A DNA stretch of 64,000 nucleotides from Diabrotica undecimpunctata (Eukaryota > Arthropoda > Insecta > Coleoptera > Chrysomelidae). The notes below the pieces were generated by a model. That model saw nothing but the letters and a program-made list of their open reading frames with translations, was not told the DNA's origin and did not search any database. The first letter of the stretch is position 1. Every line of letters starts with the position of its first letter. A program made the translations under genes and the position numbers. This document shows, piece by piece, positions 36,915 through 50,307 of this stretch. Location: NCBI RefSeq assembly GCF_040954645.1, contig NC_092806.1:80927943-80991942 (forward strand), given 5' to 3'.

Positions 36915-37735
36915 CTACCGGCAGTCCCACTGGACTGCCACACCCGTTTTTTTTTTATTAACCACGATTATTTATCTAAGATATTTAAAGTGTTCCATAT
37001 TTTCAAAATTGTAGTTATTAACTTTAATATTTTATCGAGATTTATTGAATTGGTCTCTTTTGTTGATTCGCTTGTAATTGGTTTTCATTTCGTTGATTTT
37101 AAGTGAAACATTTTTCGTGCTGTCTTCACTTTATTGAAGTTTTTGGACGGGAGAGTTTCTTATTAGAGTTATGAGATATATATCATTAGCATATGCTAGG
37201 AGTGCTTTGTCCCTTGGGCCGTTAATGGAGTACTTCTTAAATAGGCGTTATTTCTATTTTAGTAAGCTGTTCATTAATTTTTTGACTATTTGAATTGAGA
37301 ATCTGTATTTTATTCGACTGTTTTATAACACAGAGTTTCTTGGAGCATATTTTCATCTTTGGTTTCCCGTATCATTATTACAGGGATTTTGCTGGATATC
37401 GACATAGTGAACCCGGTGGTATGTACATGATGTTTTCATAACCAACGTTCAAAAATGTTTCTTACTGTAAATTCATGATTATTTTACTAGGGAATATATT
37501 GTTGTTCAATAATAATAAAGTTCAGGCAATAATTCCTATATTCTCGGTATATAACTCGGTAATGACAATTCTGCTCCCCGATACCAGGTAGCAGTCCCGA
37601 AAACATTAAAACTGCTACACTCATGCTTCTCATTATCCAACAATTAGCCAGTCCAGAACTATACGCATTATTATGGTACTGATATTGCTGCTGCTCCTCA
37701 TAAGTGAATAGAATATGCAAGGAAGGTTTTGACAA

Positions 37736-39329
37736 TTTAATAGGATTTTGTATGTTAGAATATCTGAGAAAGTAAAGAATATCTATTTGCTATCCGGATT
37801 TAATCCATAAATTAAATAATAAAATGCTATAAAATAATGCTAGTATTAGCAAAAAAAGCGGTCTAATAGTCACTAATGAGAAAATCAAATAAATGTTCTT
37901 TAACATACAAAAGAGAGGATCTAGATTAGGGCATAACGGAACAATAAAGCCATTTAATTTTGAAAGATTGCAGCGTCTTAGATATCGTAGGTAGCGTTGT
38001 TACATAAGAAATAAAAGGAAATATTCAGGTAGCTAACTGATGTATATGTATATATAACCCTCTTTTAAATCCAGAAGTCTAATTCGAATCCATAAAATTA
38101 GGGTATATAAAATAGTGAGCAAACCAGTGCTAATATGTGGAGACGTGACGAGAACGTATTAATTAGACCAGGACTGCTAGAAAAGCCATCAGAGGTATTT
38201 TCCGACTTACAGAGGTCCGAGTACTAACCAATACCGAACAGAACTAATTCCAAGATCAAACACATATATAAAGATAGCAACGTCGTACAAGAAACTAAAT
38301 CTCAATGCTAAAGTTGCGCTGGCTTTATCCAAAGACTATAATAACTGCATTTCCAAGTTAAATTGGGAGGAAGCCCCAAGAGAAAAAATGTCCTTAGGAC
38401 TTCCACAAATGAAGGGGGAGGTAACATATGGTCAGATTTAGGAATAATGAGACTATCTACCGACCCATCATATTTATCAACACCTGCTATCCTACCTACA
38501 ATCAATACTTATCTGTTGTGGACTATCAAATCAATTACATATAATCAAACGAACTAGGCTTAAAAAAATTATCCTAGAAAAGGCACTTCAGAAATATGGA
38601 CATAAGTTTTAAAAACGCCATTTACGTGGCTGTATTTTCAAAAAGGCAATAGAATCTTGTTGCGTTCTGACTATACGATGACGATGATCTTTATATAGAA
38701 AATATAGAAAATAAAAGCAAGAGAACTATAATTATGAAACGACAAGATTACGAAATGAAAAGATTATATAAATTCCTTATATTTACACAGACTGGTTTAC
38801 AAAAGGTAACCCAATGAGCATAAAAACACAGCTGTTTTAAAAACTTAATATTATTAGACGAATTTAGGATCAATTTCACTCAAAATATGATATGCTAAAA
38901 TATGATATGACAGAAAAAAAGGCAATGACTTTTACAGCTGATTGCCACATAAATATCAATGTAAATATGATAATTGAAATATGAAACCCAAATATGATGA
39001 TTTTGCCACAGCATATGAATATTGTCTCGTACTGTTATATAGCAATTTGTTGTCACATTTTAACCTGTTTATTTCCTTATTATCCATATATGAGTTGTAA
39101 ACCGATATTACAAGTTCATTTACTTTTCACAAAGAGACTATATAAGTACAGTTATTACTAAACAAATCTGACTCGAAATATCGTCTATAAGTAACAGTAT
39201 GCAAAATTTAAATTTTTATGGAGTTCAAAGTAAAAGCCTTCACGAAATTTGAAGTTACAATAAGACCACCGCAATCGAGCGTAGTCTTACTCTGGATAAT
39301 GAATAATTATTTAATCGGTTAATTCTTCA
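37736..39329. other. gene-free part of the right arm
   Basis: Inverse match of 2800-5300 minus the LINE insertion. 37965-38000 is the empty site for the LINE at 4291-5066. Frames 38308-38505 and 38363-38557 overlap on opposite strands and have no recognisable product. Confidence 0.6.
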
Positions 39330-40650
39330 ATCACCCGTTCAATATGATGTTTGTCAAATCGGTCCTTTTTAGGACCAACTATTCTACTTATGTCTATAAA
39401 TAGTAAGGACATATCTACAGATACACACACTCTACTTTACTTAAGCTTATCAGACATATACGCTTAACACAAATGTGACGTATTTCTACTGCAGGAAGCA
39501 AATAGAGGGCCAAACCTAGGGTATTTGGTATTAAGCTAATCGCTGAAAATAACGAAATAAACATAATAAATACCGGCAAAGAAGCAAAGAAAAACTTAAT
39601 ATAAGAGAGGACAAAACCAGTCAGCTGAGGAAACCTTTCAACGATGTTGAGTTTGGATCCACTATCCACGTATATTATGAACAATATTACGGCTCCTGAC
39701 TGAGGATCTAAACACAAAACTAATTATAAAATTTGGACAAAAAAATACAACAGTGGCTAATATCCAAAGTCTGTAGACAAGCAAAGTAAAGACAAAGTTG
39801 TTGCCTTGCTTAAACCTGACAAAAACCCCAACGACCACAAAAGCTATCGTCCAATATATCTATTTATTTTTTCAGCTATACACAATACTTCTGCATATGA
39901 TCCTTAATATAAACCGATAATAGAAGGAAAACTTAAATTTAAAGATAAAAGTGGCTATATATGACAGGGTAGATCATGTTCGTCACACATACTAAATCTT
40001 GCCCAACACAACGAAGACGGATATAAAAAATATCAGACATGAGGAGTGGTATTTGTCAATCCAAATTCTGCTTACGACACCTTAAATTAAAGGACATTTC
40101 TCCAAAATCTATGTGATATCCCCTTAGGTAATAGAACAACAGAAGATTTTCCGTATCACTCAATGGTAAGAAAAGATGAAGATTGAGAACGTAGAAGAAC
40201 GGTCTCCTTTGGGGTACCGTAATGGCACCTACACTGTATAACATTTACACAACCCATTCCAGTAAATACTAGGACTTTTATTATGTAGACGATACATCTA
40301 TTGTTGCAGAACCACAAACTTTTGTTGCTGAAGTGGAGAAAAATCTAAATCATATCTTAAACACAATAAAAATAGATTATAAATTAATTTTAAGCCAAAC
40401 CCTGGAAAAAGTCAGGTGCGCTCCTTCAATGTCCCTAACAGAGACGCTTTCACAAATTTGAACATATACCTGAACCAATAGTGTCATGAAATCATTAAAC
40501 ACACTTTGTAATTTACAGAACTTTGTTTAAAACTAAATGGCAAACTAGAACCAGAAAAATAGTATTCTCCGCGAACTTGTCAGCTAAAAACAGAAAGCAC
40601 ATCCTTTCACTCTTAAAACGTAGACGCTTAAACTCTATGCTTCTGCTGCC
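39330..40650 (+). pseudogene. decayed LINE (endonuclease and RT fragments)
   Basis: Inverse counterpart of 1480-2770 and direct counterpart of 24080-25340. Endonuclease-like start near 39400-39560 (a QEANRGPN block), RT finger block near 39780-39860 (VVALLKPDKNPNDHKSYRPI in a shifted frame), then AYDT-type, LPWG-type and YVDDTSIVAEP-type blocks near 40060-40310. Multiple stops. The 100-codon minus frame 39415-39717 is antisense and not called. Confidence 0.65.
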
Positions 40651-40905
40651 AAATATACCTAGCTTGTATGGGTGACATCAATACATACTTGACACGTAGA
40701 TTTAGCTATAAATTAGTCAGTCAAATTAAGCGGATATTAAGACTCTCATCCATACATAAGCTCTACAATATCGTAGTTATCAATCCACCTAATATCCGAA
40801 GATAAGTAGCTAGAGAACAAAAGAAACAAAGTCTAGATTCGTAACATTCACTCCACGAATAACAACCCATTTTATGACTAGAATCGAGGAAAAACTGGCT
40901 AGATC

Positions 40906-42808
<1,903 letters not shown>

Positions 42809-43195
42809 AGAGCGTAAACGCAAAATTTCGGTCGAATTCTTTTTAAACGCATTTATTTTTTTCGAATCCTGAGAAAACTAATAGGTATTTTAAAAAAATT
42901 AAACGCAGAATAAAAGACTACATTGTTGCCGAGGGCAGAAAGTCCCTTATAATAAACAAAAAGTTTCTTTTTAATGATATATTTCAAATAAAAAATCAGA
43001 CTAAATTTTTTTTCACCCCGGTGACTTATTAAAATAAATATTATAGAAGTTCTCAGGGACTTTCGACTATAGATAATACAGTAATACTTCATTCTGCGTT
43101 TAAATTTTTCAAAAATACTTAATAGTTTCCTCAGGATTCGAAAAAATGAGCGCATTTAAAAATAATTCGAGCGAAATTTTGGCCTATGCTCTCAG
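42809..43195. mobile_element. second copy of the 9403-9800 foldback MITE
   Basis: Starts agagcgtaaacgcaaaattt and ends aaattttggcctatgctctc, with the matching internal blocks gcagaaagtccct / agggactttc. The minus frame 42853-43155 is a product of the palindrome and not a gene. Confidence 0.75.
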
Positions 43196-44019
43196 AAAGG
43201 CTTAAAATAATATACATTTTTGTAATCAGTATTTCAAAAGCTTTTAAATGAGGTATCACATGATGTACTTTCCTATTTAAAAAAATCAAATTTATGCATG
43301 TCACCTGAAGAGGGATCGCGTAAAGTTCGAGCATTAACGCTATAATATACTATGATTATTTTAAAAATCGACCTGTCCGAGCGTTTTTCTTATGTGCTAA
43401 AAATAAATAAGTTAATAAGGGGGGTAACACTTATTCCAGCGCACTGTATTTGCAACAACCAAGGTGACCTTGTATTATTAACAGTCCTAAAAACCAGCTA
43501 ATTGTAATTGCGCAGTCAATAAATAGCCCGTCAGATATTTTGATCATTATAAATCGATTAGTATCTAAGTATCTAAACTGTGTTAAACAAACTAAAAAAT
43601 ATTTCTATTTTAAAGTTCCAATAAATCCAGAAATTATCTAGAAATACAAGAATTTAAAGATCACCTTAGATGTTGCCTATTTATTACTGGTGGTTGATTC
43701 CAACAATTATTAAATTACCTTTTTCTACACGTTTAATTATCGCTTTCATATTAGTACACGTTTTACAGTTCATAAAGTATTACTTTTTTGATCTAGTTAA
43801 AAAAAATGAAATTTCTATAATACGTAGCTATGATTTTGATGTTTATTAGGTACCTCTACCTAAATTACTTGACATTGTCAAAATTTATATCGCATAAGTT
43901 TACAGTAAACTACATTTTATTGTCTAAAATATATTTTAAATATGATATTACTGCAGTTTGTGGTCTAAATACTGGATTGGTGTAAAGTTAAGCAAATTTA
44001 AAATATTTAGAAACTGTTA
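43196..44019. other. gene-free AT-rich sequence
   Basis: No frame, repeat or motif I can support, only short random ORFs. Left flank of the Harbinger element. Confidence 0.6.
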
Positions 44020-44412
44020 CAGCCGTATTCACCGAACGTTCCTAAACCATCACCTAACTAGGTATTGCTTAACGTTAGGCAATACCTAGTACATATATTG
44101 ATATTCACCAACAAAAGCATCGCTTAACTAGGAAACACTTTGTTAGGAAGTAGTAAATCTGGCAACATTATATATTTCGTGCGTAATGCCAACAGAATCG
44201 AGAAGAATAACTAAAAACCTAACTTAATGATGGTAAAAAGTGGACAAATACCTTATTCCTTGTAGGAAAAGAAGAAATTATTTGTAGTTTGTGTTGGGTT
44301 GTTCTGTGTTGGGTTGTTCTCTGTTTTTAACCACAAAATCGCAAATAAAAAATTCAAAAATTGTTCGTTAGATATTATCATAGGCTATGGATATTATTCT
44401 CTGGTTGATCCT

Positions 44413-44570
44413 CTAATAGTAGATTGTTGTTTTATATAATTAAAATTTTAGGATAGTCATTATCACAGTAGCTGTAGATTAGTATATGATATTATTAGAT
44501 TATTATTATTATAGATTATCACAGTAGTTGTAGAAATTGAATCTAGTTATAAATTAATTGGTAATTATTT
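44413..44570 (+). repeat. duplicate of the Myb-gene upstream region
   Basis: gtagattgttgttttatat, ggatagtcattatcacagta and aatctagttataaatta recur at 45819-45950, immediately before the Myb-like ATG. The copy here has no gene behind it, so the promoter/5' UTR region appears to have been duplicated within the element. Confidence 0.7.
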
Positions 44571-45080
44571 AGTAAGCCGGAACGCCTCAAAAATGCCAAA
44601 TTTTTTGTGGACTTAGCCGAAAAAGTGAAAAAAAACCTCAAATTTTAATGTTTTCTTTGCTTTAAACTAGTAAAAGTGCCCAAATAATCAAAAATACAGA
44701 AAAAATAACAAAAAAAGTAGTATGAATCAAAAAAAAATTACATAAAAAGCAAAGAAAAGTATATATACATGTCTTAATAAAAAAAACGTAACTAAAACAT
44801 ATTAAATCTCACTGTTTTTTACTGTTAAATTATGAAAAAATGGGTAAAATTGCTTAAAATAATCAAGATTTTTAATATTTCAAAACAATATGGCGGTCAT
44901 GCGCAAGAAGTTAAATTTTATGTACTTTTGACATTGTTGCCAGTTTTAACCTTTAAAAGATCTAAAAATTTCATGAAAATTACCTTAATTAAAACAGGTG
45001 GATACAATCTTAATAACCACGTGCAAAACGAGTACCCGTTAACCATCGTCTTATTTTATTATTAAAAATGTAAACCAAAA

Positions 45081-45445
45081 AACCAAATCTAACCTGACAC
45101 TGGTAAAAAAAAGCAGTAATATAAATAAATAAAATGTTATAATATAATTAAAAATCAAAATTTTTATATTTCATAAGAAAACATGAAATTAAAACTAAAC
45201 CAACGTAACCAAATCTAACCTAACGCTGGTAAAAAAGCAGTAATAAGAATAAAATTTTGTATAATTAAAAATCAAAATTTATATATTTCATAAGAAAACA
45301 TGAAATTAAAACTAAACCAACGTAACCAAATCTGACCTAACGCTGGTAAAAAAGCAGTAATAAGAATAAAATTTTATCAAAATTTTTATAGTTCATAAGA
45401 AAACGTGATAATAAACGTATAGTAACGTAACCAAATCTAAACTGA
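45081..45445. repeat. tandem repeat, about four units of 105-126 bp
   Basis: The block aaccaaatctaacct starts units at 45081, 45207, 45324 and 45429, each continuing with a gtaaaaaagcagtaataa-type segment and an ataagaaaacatgaaatt-type segment. Non-coding, inside the Harbinger left half. Confidence 0.85.
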
Positions 45446-45967
45446 ACCTTGTAAAAAAGCTATACTTTTCAGTTAGAAGTAGGTAATAATTTATTCATTT
45501 TAAGTTTTAGGTAAATTTTTATTTTCATTAGAAAACATAATTTTGAATAACTATGGCAACACTGGTTAAAATTACCCTTCTTGATCGTAAGAAACAGTTG
45601 TCATTCCTGTCATTTCTTGTTGTTTCATGGTAAATAATGGCGGTGGCTTTTAAAAATCGGTCATATTTTAAATCGGAATTATATAAAAAAGAACGCTTTG
45701 CACCGAATAAAAATCATTGCACAATCATTAGTAAGTGAAGGAGAATTCATCGATATAAATTTCATCTCCGTAGACACGGTTCCGGTTTATTAAACTAGTA
45801 CCAATTAGGTAAGTGTAGTAGCAGTAGATTGTTGTTTTATATTATTAAAATTTAATTATAATTTTAGGATAGTCATTATCACAGTAGTTGTAGATTATTA
45901 TAGATTCACAGTAGTTGTAGGAATTAAATCTAGTTATAAATTAGTTTAGTGTAATAATATAATTATC

Positions 45968-48079
45968 ATGGAAGATAAAAAAAGGGACGGAAGTACCAAT
46001 TTTACCAAAGAGGAGAAGATGAAATTGGTTGAATTGGTAAAGAAATTTGATATAAGAATGTCAAAGAAAACTGATGGTGCAAGTAATAAAATGAAAGACA
46101 ATGCGTGGCAAAAAGTAACTTGTACCTTTAATGCTACTGGCACAAATAACCGGTAAGTACTTTTACTTGTATTTGTAATGTTAAATATTTAAACAAAAAA
46201 ATTCTAGGAATGTGGATAGCTTAAAAAAAGTATTTGCCAAATTAAAAACTGAGGCTAAAGTTTACCGAAGTAAGCAGAAATCAGTATTAGCTACAGGTGG
46301 AGGTCCACCAGATATAAAGGAAGATCCCATTCTGGAGGAGGTCATCAACATGATGGGTAGGGGTGCCACAGGCATTCTAAATGTTAGGGACTGTGACCAA
46401 CAAGTGGATACTAACATTAGTAAGTTTATCAATAAAACTGTTGTATATAGCAATTGTTCAATTTTAAACACATTTTATGTGAACTGGTCCTGAATAGTGC
46501 CAGATAGAGAACCAAAAACCAGTAGTACTAATTAAACATTCATACAGTAAATTTAAGTAAAAATCCTTTATAAAAGGTACTATATAAATTTTATATACCT
46601 TTTATAAAGGATTTTTACTTAAATTTTTTGTGATACATGGTGTACAGCCAGCTACAGGAACTTAGTTTCCTTGTGGATTCATACAGTAAACATCATGTTA
46701 TTTGTATCACCATTATTTAATTATTTCTTCAAGTAAATTTCATTGAATTACAAAAAAATTGTCATCGAACTTAATATATAGTTCTTTGCTTCAGTAAATT
46801 CAAGCAGCATTTTTAATAATTACAGAAATTAATGAAGATGAGGATGAGGCACCTGTAAATATGGAGTGGATGGTGGAGGACAATGATCTAAACATTGAAG
46901 GTGTCCCAGATGTTGTAGTGTTAGCAGAAGTGCCATCAACATCAGAAGAGGTGACTACTATCGTGGATACACCATACACAATGAGAAGAAGACCTAAAGG
47001 GGGAACTGCATCATTAAATGATTTAAAAAAAATAACTGAAGAAAAAAAAAGGGAACTTCTTGAAGAAAATATTAGAAAAACTAAAGAAGATAGTAGGAGG
47101 GCAGAGGAAATTCATGTTCTGAAAAAGAAGGACATGGAAGAAAATTTGCAAATAAAACAAATACTTATCTCAAAATTAAAAAGTAAGCTCTGCTATGTTT
47201 ATTGTAGTTATACAAATTTTAATGACTAAAACATGTAAACAAAAAATTTAACTAAATAACAATAGTTTTATAGTTTCTTTCTCCTAATATACTACAAATC
47301 GATTAAAACAATAACTAAAACTTCTTATACACCTTATAATGAAACAAAACAAGAACTTATTTAAAAGAAAAAATAAGCTCTAATTTTATTGTAGTTATAC
47401 AAATTACAATAATTGAATCTTATATTACAAAATAGATTAACATAATTATTAACTAAAACTTCTCAAACAAACAAACAATGACTTATTTTAAAATTAAAAA
47501 GTGAGCTCTACTATATTTATACTATATTTAACTGTTATACAAATTACCAACAAAAACACTATAAATAGCTTAACTACTACACTCTAATTTTATATTTAAC
47601 TTTATTTGTAATGATACATTTAATAAATCAATCAAAATAAGTATTCACTAAAACGTCTCTCACAACTCCATGTACATTTTGATTGTTTACTTCAGGTATC
47701 TGCCCATTATCTATGTATTCATCAACATTAGGTAAATCCTGAGGTGGTTGCTCTTCTTTCTCAATGATACAAATATTATGTAACACAGCACAGGCTAATA
47801 TTACCTCAATGGCAGTTTCCAATTTAAGCCTTATTCCTAATGCTAGAACTGGAAATCTTCTTTTTAGAACACCATATTGTCTTTCAACAGTATTCCTGGT
47901 TCTAATATGTGCTGTATTATATTGTATTTGACCATTTGTTCTTGGATTTAAAAACGGTGTCATCAAATAATCCTGAAAAAATAATTTTTTTATAAATATT
48001 TATTCTTTTTACAGGTGGTGATGAACTTAGTGCAGAGTGGAAGGAAATTTTGAAAAAAATAAACTTTAATTCCAATTAA
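45968..48079 (+). CDS. Harbinger Myb/SANT-like DNA-binding protein, four exons
   Basis: Proposed exons 45968-46152, 46208-46419, 46826-47182 and 48015-48079. All introns are GT-AG and phases agree across every junction, giving about 270 residues ending at the TAA at 48077. Exon 1 (FTKEEKMKLVELVKKFDIRM...DNAWQKV) and the start of exon 2 (SLKKVFAKLKTEAKVYRSKQ) form the Myb/SANT-like (MADF-like) domain found in the second protein of PIF/Harbinger elements and in transposon-derived regulators. The middle is acidic; exon 3 ends in a charged coiled-coil-like helix (EEKKRELLEENIRKTKEDSR). In this family it helps the transposase enter the nucleus and bind transposon ends. Oddity: the last intron contains the terminal transposase exon on the other strand. 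Confidence 0.72.
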
Positions 48080-48898
48080 ATATCCTTTTCTATTACGGAA
48101 TAATTCAGCATCATTTCCTCCTAAAAAATAAAACAAAATGTTCCATTAAAACTATAAAGGTATATTATATTGTTTGATTTTTCTTTAGAATGTTACATTT
48201 AATATTTTTGTGTATATACAGGATGCAACAGATTAATTTTATTGAGTGTTTCTACACCTATGGTACTTTTCAGTAATTGGTACATACATCCTACATGAAT
48301 TATTTAACAAATGTATAAGTTAAAAATTTACCTGAAGATTGTATTTTCACATGAGTACAATCAATTGTGCCCACAACATTGGGAAATCCACCTATTTCAT
48401 AAAATTGTTGTTTGATTGTATCTCTTTCTTCATTTCTTTCTGGAAATTTGATATAATGTGGAGACAAATCTATTACCGCACTTAATACTCGTTTCAATAT
48501 TCTTGAAACTGTGCTTTGACTTACTCCAAGATAGTCACCCATTTCAATTTGATGACTACCTGTAGCCAAGAAACGTAGGGTCAACAACAACTGGTTTATG
48601 GGTGATACTGAAGCATTTGTAAAAAAATATATATAATTATTACTCAAATGCAAAAATATGTGAAATATTTACCTGTCATCATGAAATTCCAGCTGATTTT
48701 CAATTTGTTGTAAAATCAACAATGCTGTGGTTTTTTTAATCCTAAAACGTCGAAAAAAATCGAAATTATCGTATTCTTCGAATAAATTTTTAGAATTTAT
48801 TCGAAGCGTTTTCGGCGTTTTAGAATTCGCGGACGTCTTTCATCCTCAGAATTATCATCTAAATTGTCCAACATTTCTAACAATTCAATTGCTTCCAT
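47628..48898 (-). pseudogene. HARBI1-type transposase, catalytic core partly lost
   Basis: Minus strand. ATG at 48898 (MEAIELLEML...) with a frame break near 48805, where a local inverted repeat (ttcgaataaattc / gaatttattcgaa) sits. The middle exon, about 48620-48337, gives INQLLLTLRFLATGSHQIEM, GVSQSTVSRIL and FPNVVGTIDCTHVKI, where D of TIDCTH is the first catalytic residue. The next exon, 48118-48070, gives GGNDAELFRNRKGY and then runs into unrelated sequence. The last exon, 47970-47628, starts DYLMTPFLNPRT and holds HIRTRNTVERQYGVLKRRFP and VLHNICI. The stretch that should carry the second catalytic Asp (WPGSTHDS-type) and the GDSGY block is absent. Inactive unless complemented. Confidence 0.8.
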
Positions 48899-49065
48899 AA
48901 TAAAATAAAAAACAAGATTATACGTTGTTATCTATACTGTGATTATACACTACACAACAAACTTTTAGGTTATATGAATCATAGCACGCTATCTATATGA
49001 ATAACTGTCAAATAGTTGGTAAAGAAACGCCTAAACTGTTAGGAAGCAAAATATCGGTTGCCTAA

Positions 49066-49973
49066 AGACAGTTTTACATTATGCTATTTTCATGCTAGGC
49101 AAGAGCCATGCAAGACAGATCATGGAACTGCGCATGCCCACGGGCTATTTCCATGCAATTCCTGTGCTAGACGAAAAATTAGAACATGTTCTATTTTTCA
49201 TGCTATTTTCTTGCAATTTATCGTTAAAATTCATGTTGCCAACATAAAAATTTATAATAGATTACAGAATAAAATATAACCTTATCTCTATCTTTAGCGT
49301 ATATCATAAATTACCCTACACACAATGGGAATAAATTGAGATATATCTGATTCTGATACTCTAAAATTGTACATTAGAGATCGAAACGTTTCACCAGTTG
49401 CCAGATACCTTAAAGTTATAATTAATTTTGTCCTTGATGGAATGCACTGGCGAAAATTGGTATCTCTTTTCTGAATTAAGGGATTAATTTTTTCCAGGAG
49501 CTTAAGGAAAGTGGACTCGTTCATTCGAAGAAAGTTTTTAAAACTTTGAAGGTCTCTAGCATCCAAGAACTCTTGGGGTAACTTCAAATTTCCCAGTTCT
49601 GCATTCAACCAAGGTTTGACCCAGCATTTTCTAGGTTTTCTTTTTTTATTATTTTTCATGATTGTTGCTACAACAGCAATATTCAACAATAACAATGTTT
49701 TCTTTTCTTTGGTTGACATCCTTCACCCTTTTAATAACCATAAATAGTGTCTATTTATTTATTATATTATTTATTTTAGTACTTAATTATATTTATTTAA
49801 AATAAAATAACCTCAAATTGATAAATATTTTCTCTGTTGGCAACAATGAAAGTGGGATCTAAAATTGCACAGAAATATCTCTGATGTAAAAAGGTCAAGC
49901 TAGGCAAGAGATGTGCCATGCAAGACGGACTTGCATAGCATGAGACTTGCATAGCCTAGATGTAAAGCTGCCT
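49066..49973. mobile_element. nested non-autonomous PIF/Harbinger element, TSD TAA
   Basis: 908 bp. Left end AGACAGTTTTACAT; right end as reverse complement AGGCAGCTTTACAT; flanked by TAA at 49063-49065 and 49974-49976. Subterminal sequences rich in catgctaggcaagag / cttgcctagc repeats face each other. A 3-bp TAA duplication and the transposase fragment inside fit PIF/Harbinger. It sits within the outer Harbinger between the transposase and the right terminus. Confidence 0.88.
49294..49719 (-). pseudogene. N-terminal half of a Harbinger transposase
   Basis: 141 codons. RKCWVKPWLNAEL, then FLDARDLQSFKNFLRMNEST, INPLIQKRDTNFRQCI and LIITLRYLATGETFRSLMYN are the N-terminal, helix-turn-helix-containing part of ALP1/HARBI1-like transposases. 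The frame ends at VIYDIR and the DDE half is missing, so the nested element must have been mobilised in trans. Confidence 0.8.
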
Positions 49974-50069
49974 TAAATGTTAGGAAGTTCTTAACGATAT
50001 AAGAGTTTCTTAAGGGTTGGTGAATACCAAATTTGTATTAGGTAATACTTATCCTCTCTTAGGAAATGC

Positions 50070-50270
50070 TCAAATTTTAAAAATTGTTGGTGAATACGGC
50101 TGCAGTGTATTATAAGAAGTTAATTCGTCCAAACTTTTTCCGTTATATTTGGCAGCTTCTTCGCATTCATTAAGAAGTAACAATTTTGAGACTTTGGCCA
50201 TTTGATAAATATCATTGGGCAATCTATAGTACGTTTTGTGAATATTGGACGTATGGCCCATGCAATTGGC
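50070..50270 (-). pseudogene. C-terminal end of a split tyrosine recombinase (Crypton-like)
   Basis: Minus strand from 50270: NCMGHTSNIHKTYYRLPND then AKVSKLLLLNE. This is the final box of tyrosine recombinases (GH ... YY, comparable with LGHS...T..IY in Xer/phage integrases), with the likely nucleophile in the YY pair. It continues a frame that stops abruptly at about 55020, across the 4.75-kb element 50273-55017. The last 15 or so codons of the open frame come from the Harbinger terminus, so this C-terminus is truncated too. Confidence 0.72.
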
Positions 50271-50272
50271 TA
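50271..50272. repeat. TA target duplication (left)
   Basis: TA here and at 55018-55019 flank the inverted ends of the 50273-55017 element. Confidence 0.8.
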
Positions 50273-50307
50273 TACAGTCAGAATCCAGAAATCTAGGCAG
50301 TAAATTC

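Larger units (their letters stand above)
35340..37735. repeat. second copy of the tandem duplication, split by a TIR element
   Basis: Repeats the 34090-35335 series in the same order, with the 35922-36956 insertion in the middle. The left arm has only one copy (5330-6530), so the duplication happened in the right arm after, or independently of, the inversion. Confidence 0.7.
28378..40905. repeat. right arm of the large inverted duplication
   Basis: Inverse counterpart of 1190-10446 (anchor pairs given there). It is longer because it holds an extra LINE tail (29990-31180), an internal tandem duplication (34090-37735) and a TIR element (35922-36914). It ends inside the sequence that, in the left arm, is the start of the Penelope-like frame: both copies share tagaatcgaggaaaaactgg-like sequence, and similarity stops at 40902. 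Confidence 0.8.
44020..50102. mobile_element. PIF/Harbinger DNA transposon, damaged
   Basis: The ends are inverted copies: CAGCCGTATTCACCGAAC on the left and, as reverse complement, CAGCCGTATTCACCAAC on the right, with several subterminal repeats of gttggtgaata / tattcaccaac and ttaggaa / ttcctaa. It encodes a Myb/SANT-like spliced gene on the plus strand and a HARBI1-type transposase on the minus strand, the usual two-gene content. I find no matching 3-bp target duplication at the outer ends, so one end may be altered. A smaller Harbinger (49066-49973) is nested in the right part. The right end lies inside the C-terminal frame of the tyrosine-recombinase remnant. Confidence 0.82.

Noticed and set aside
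36915..36956. Helitron 3' end (hairpin near terminus)
   Set aside because: The hairpin is followed by acacccg and T's, not CTRR, and no Rep/helicase or 5' TC end is visible.
44832..45065. 77-residue plus frame in the Harbinger left half
   Set aside because: No recognisable domain, very AT-rich, within non-coding repeats.
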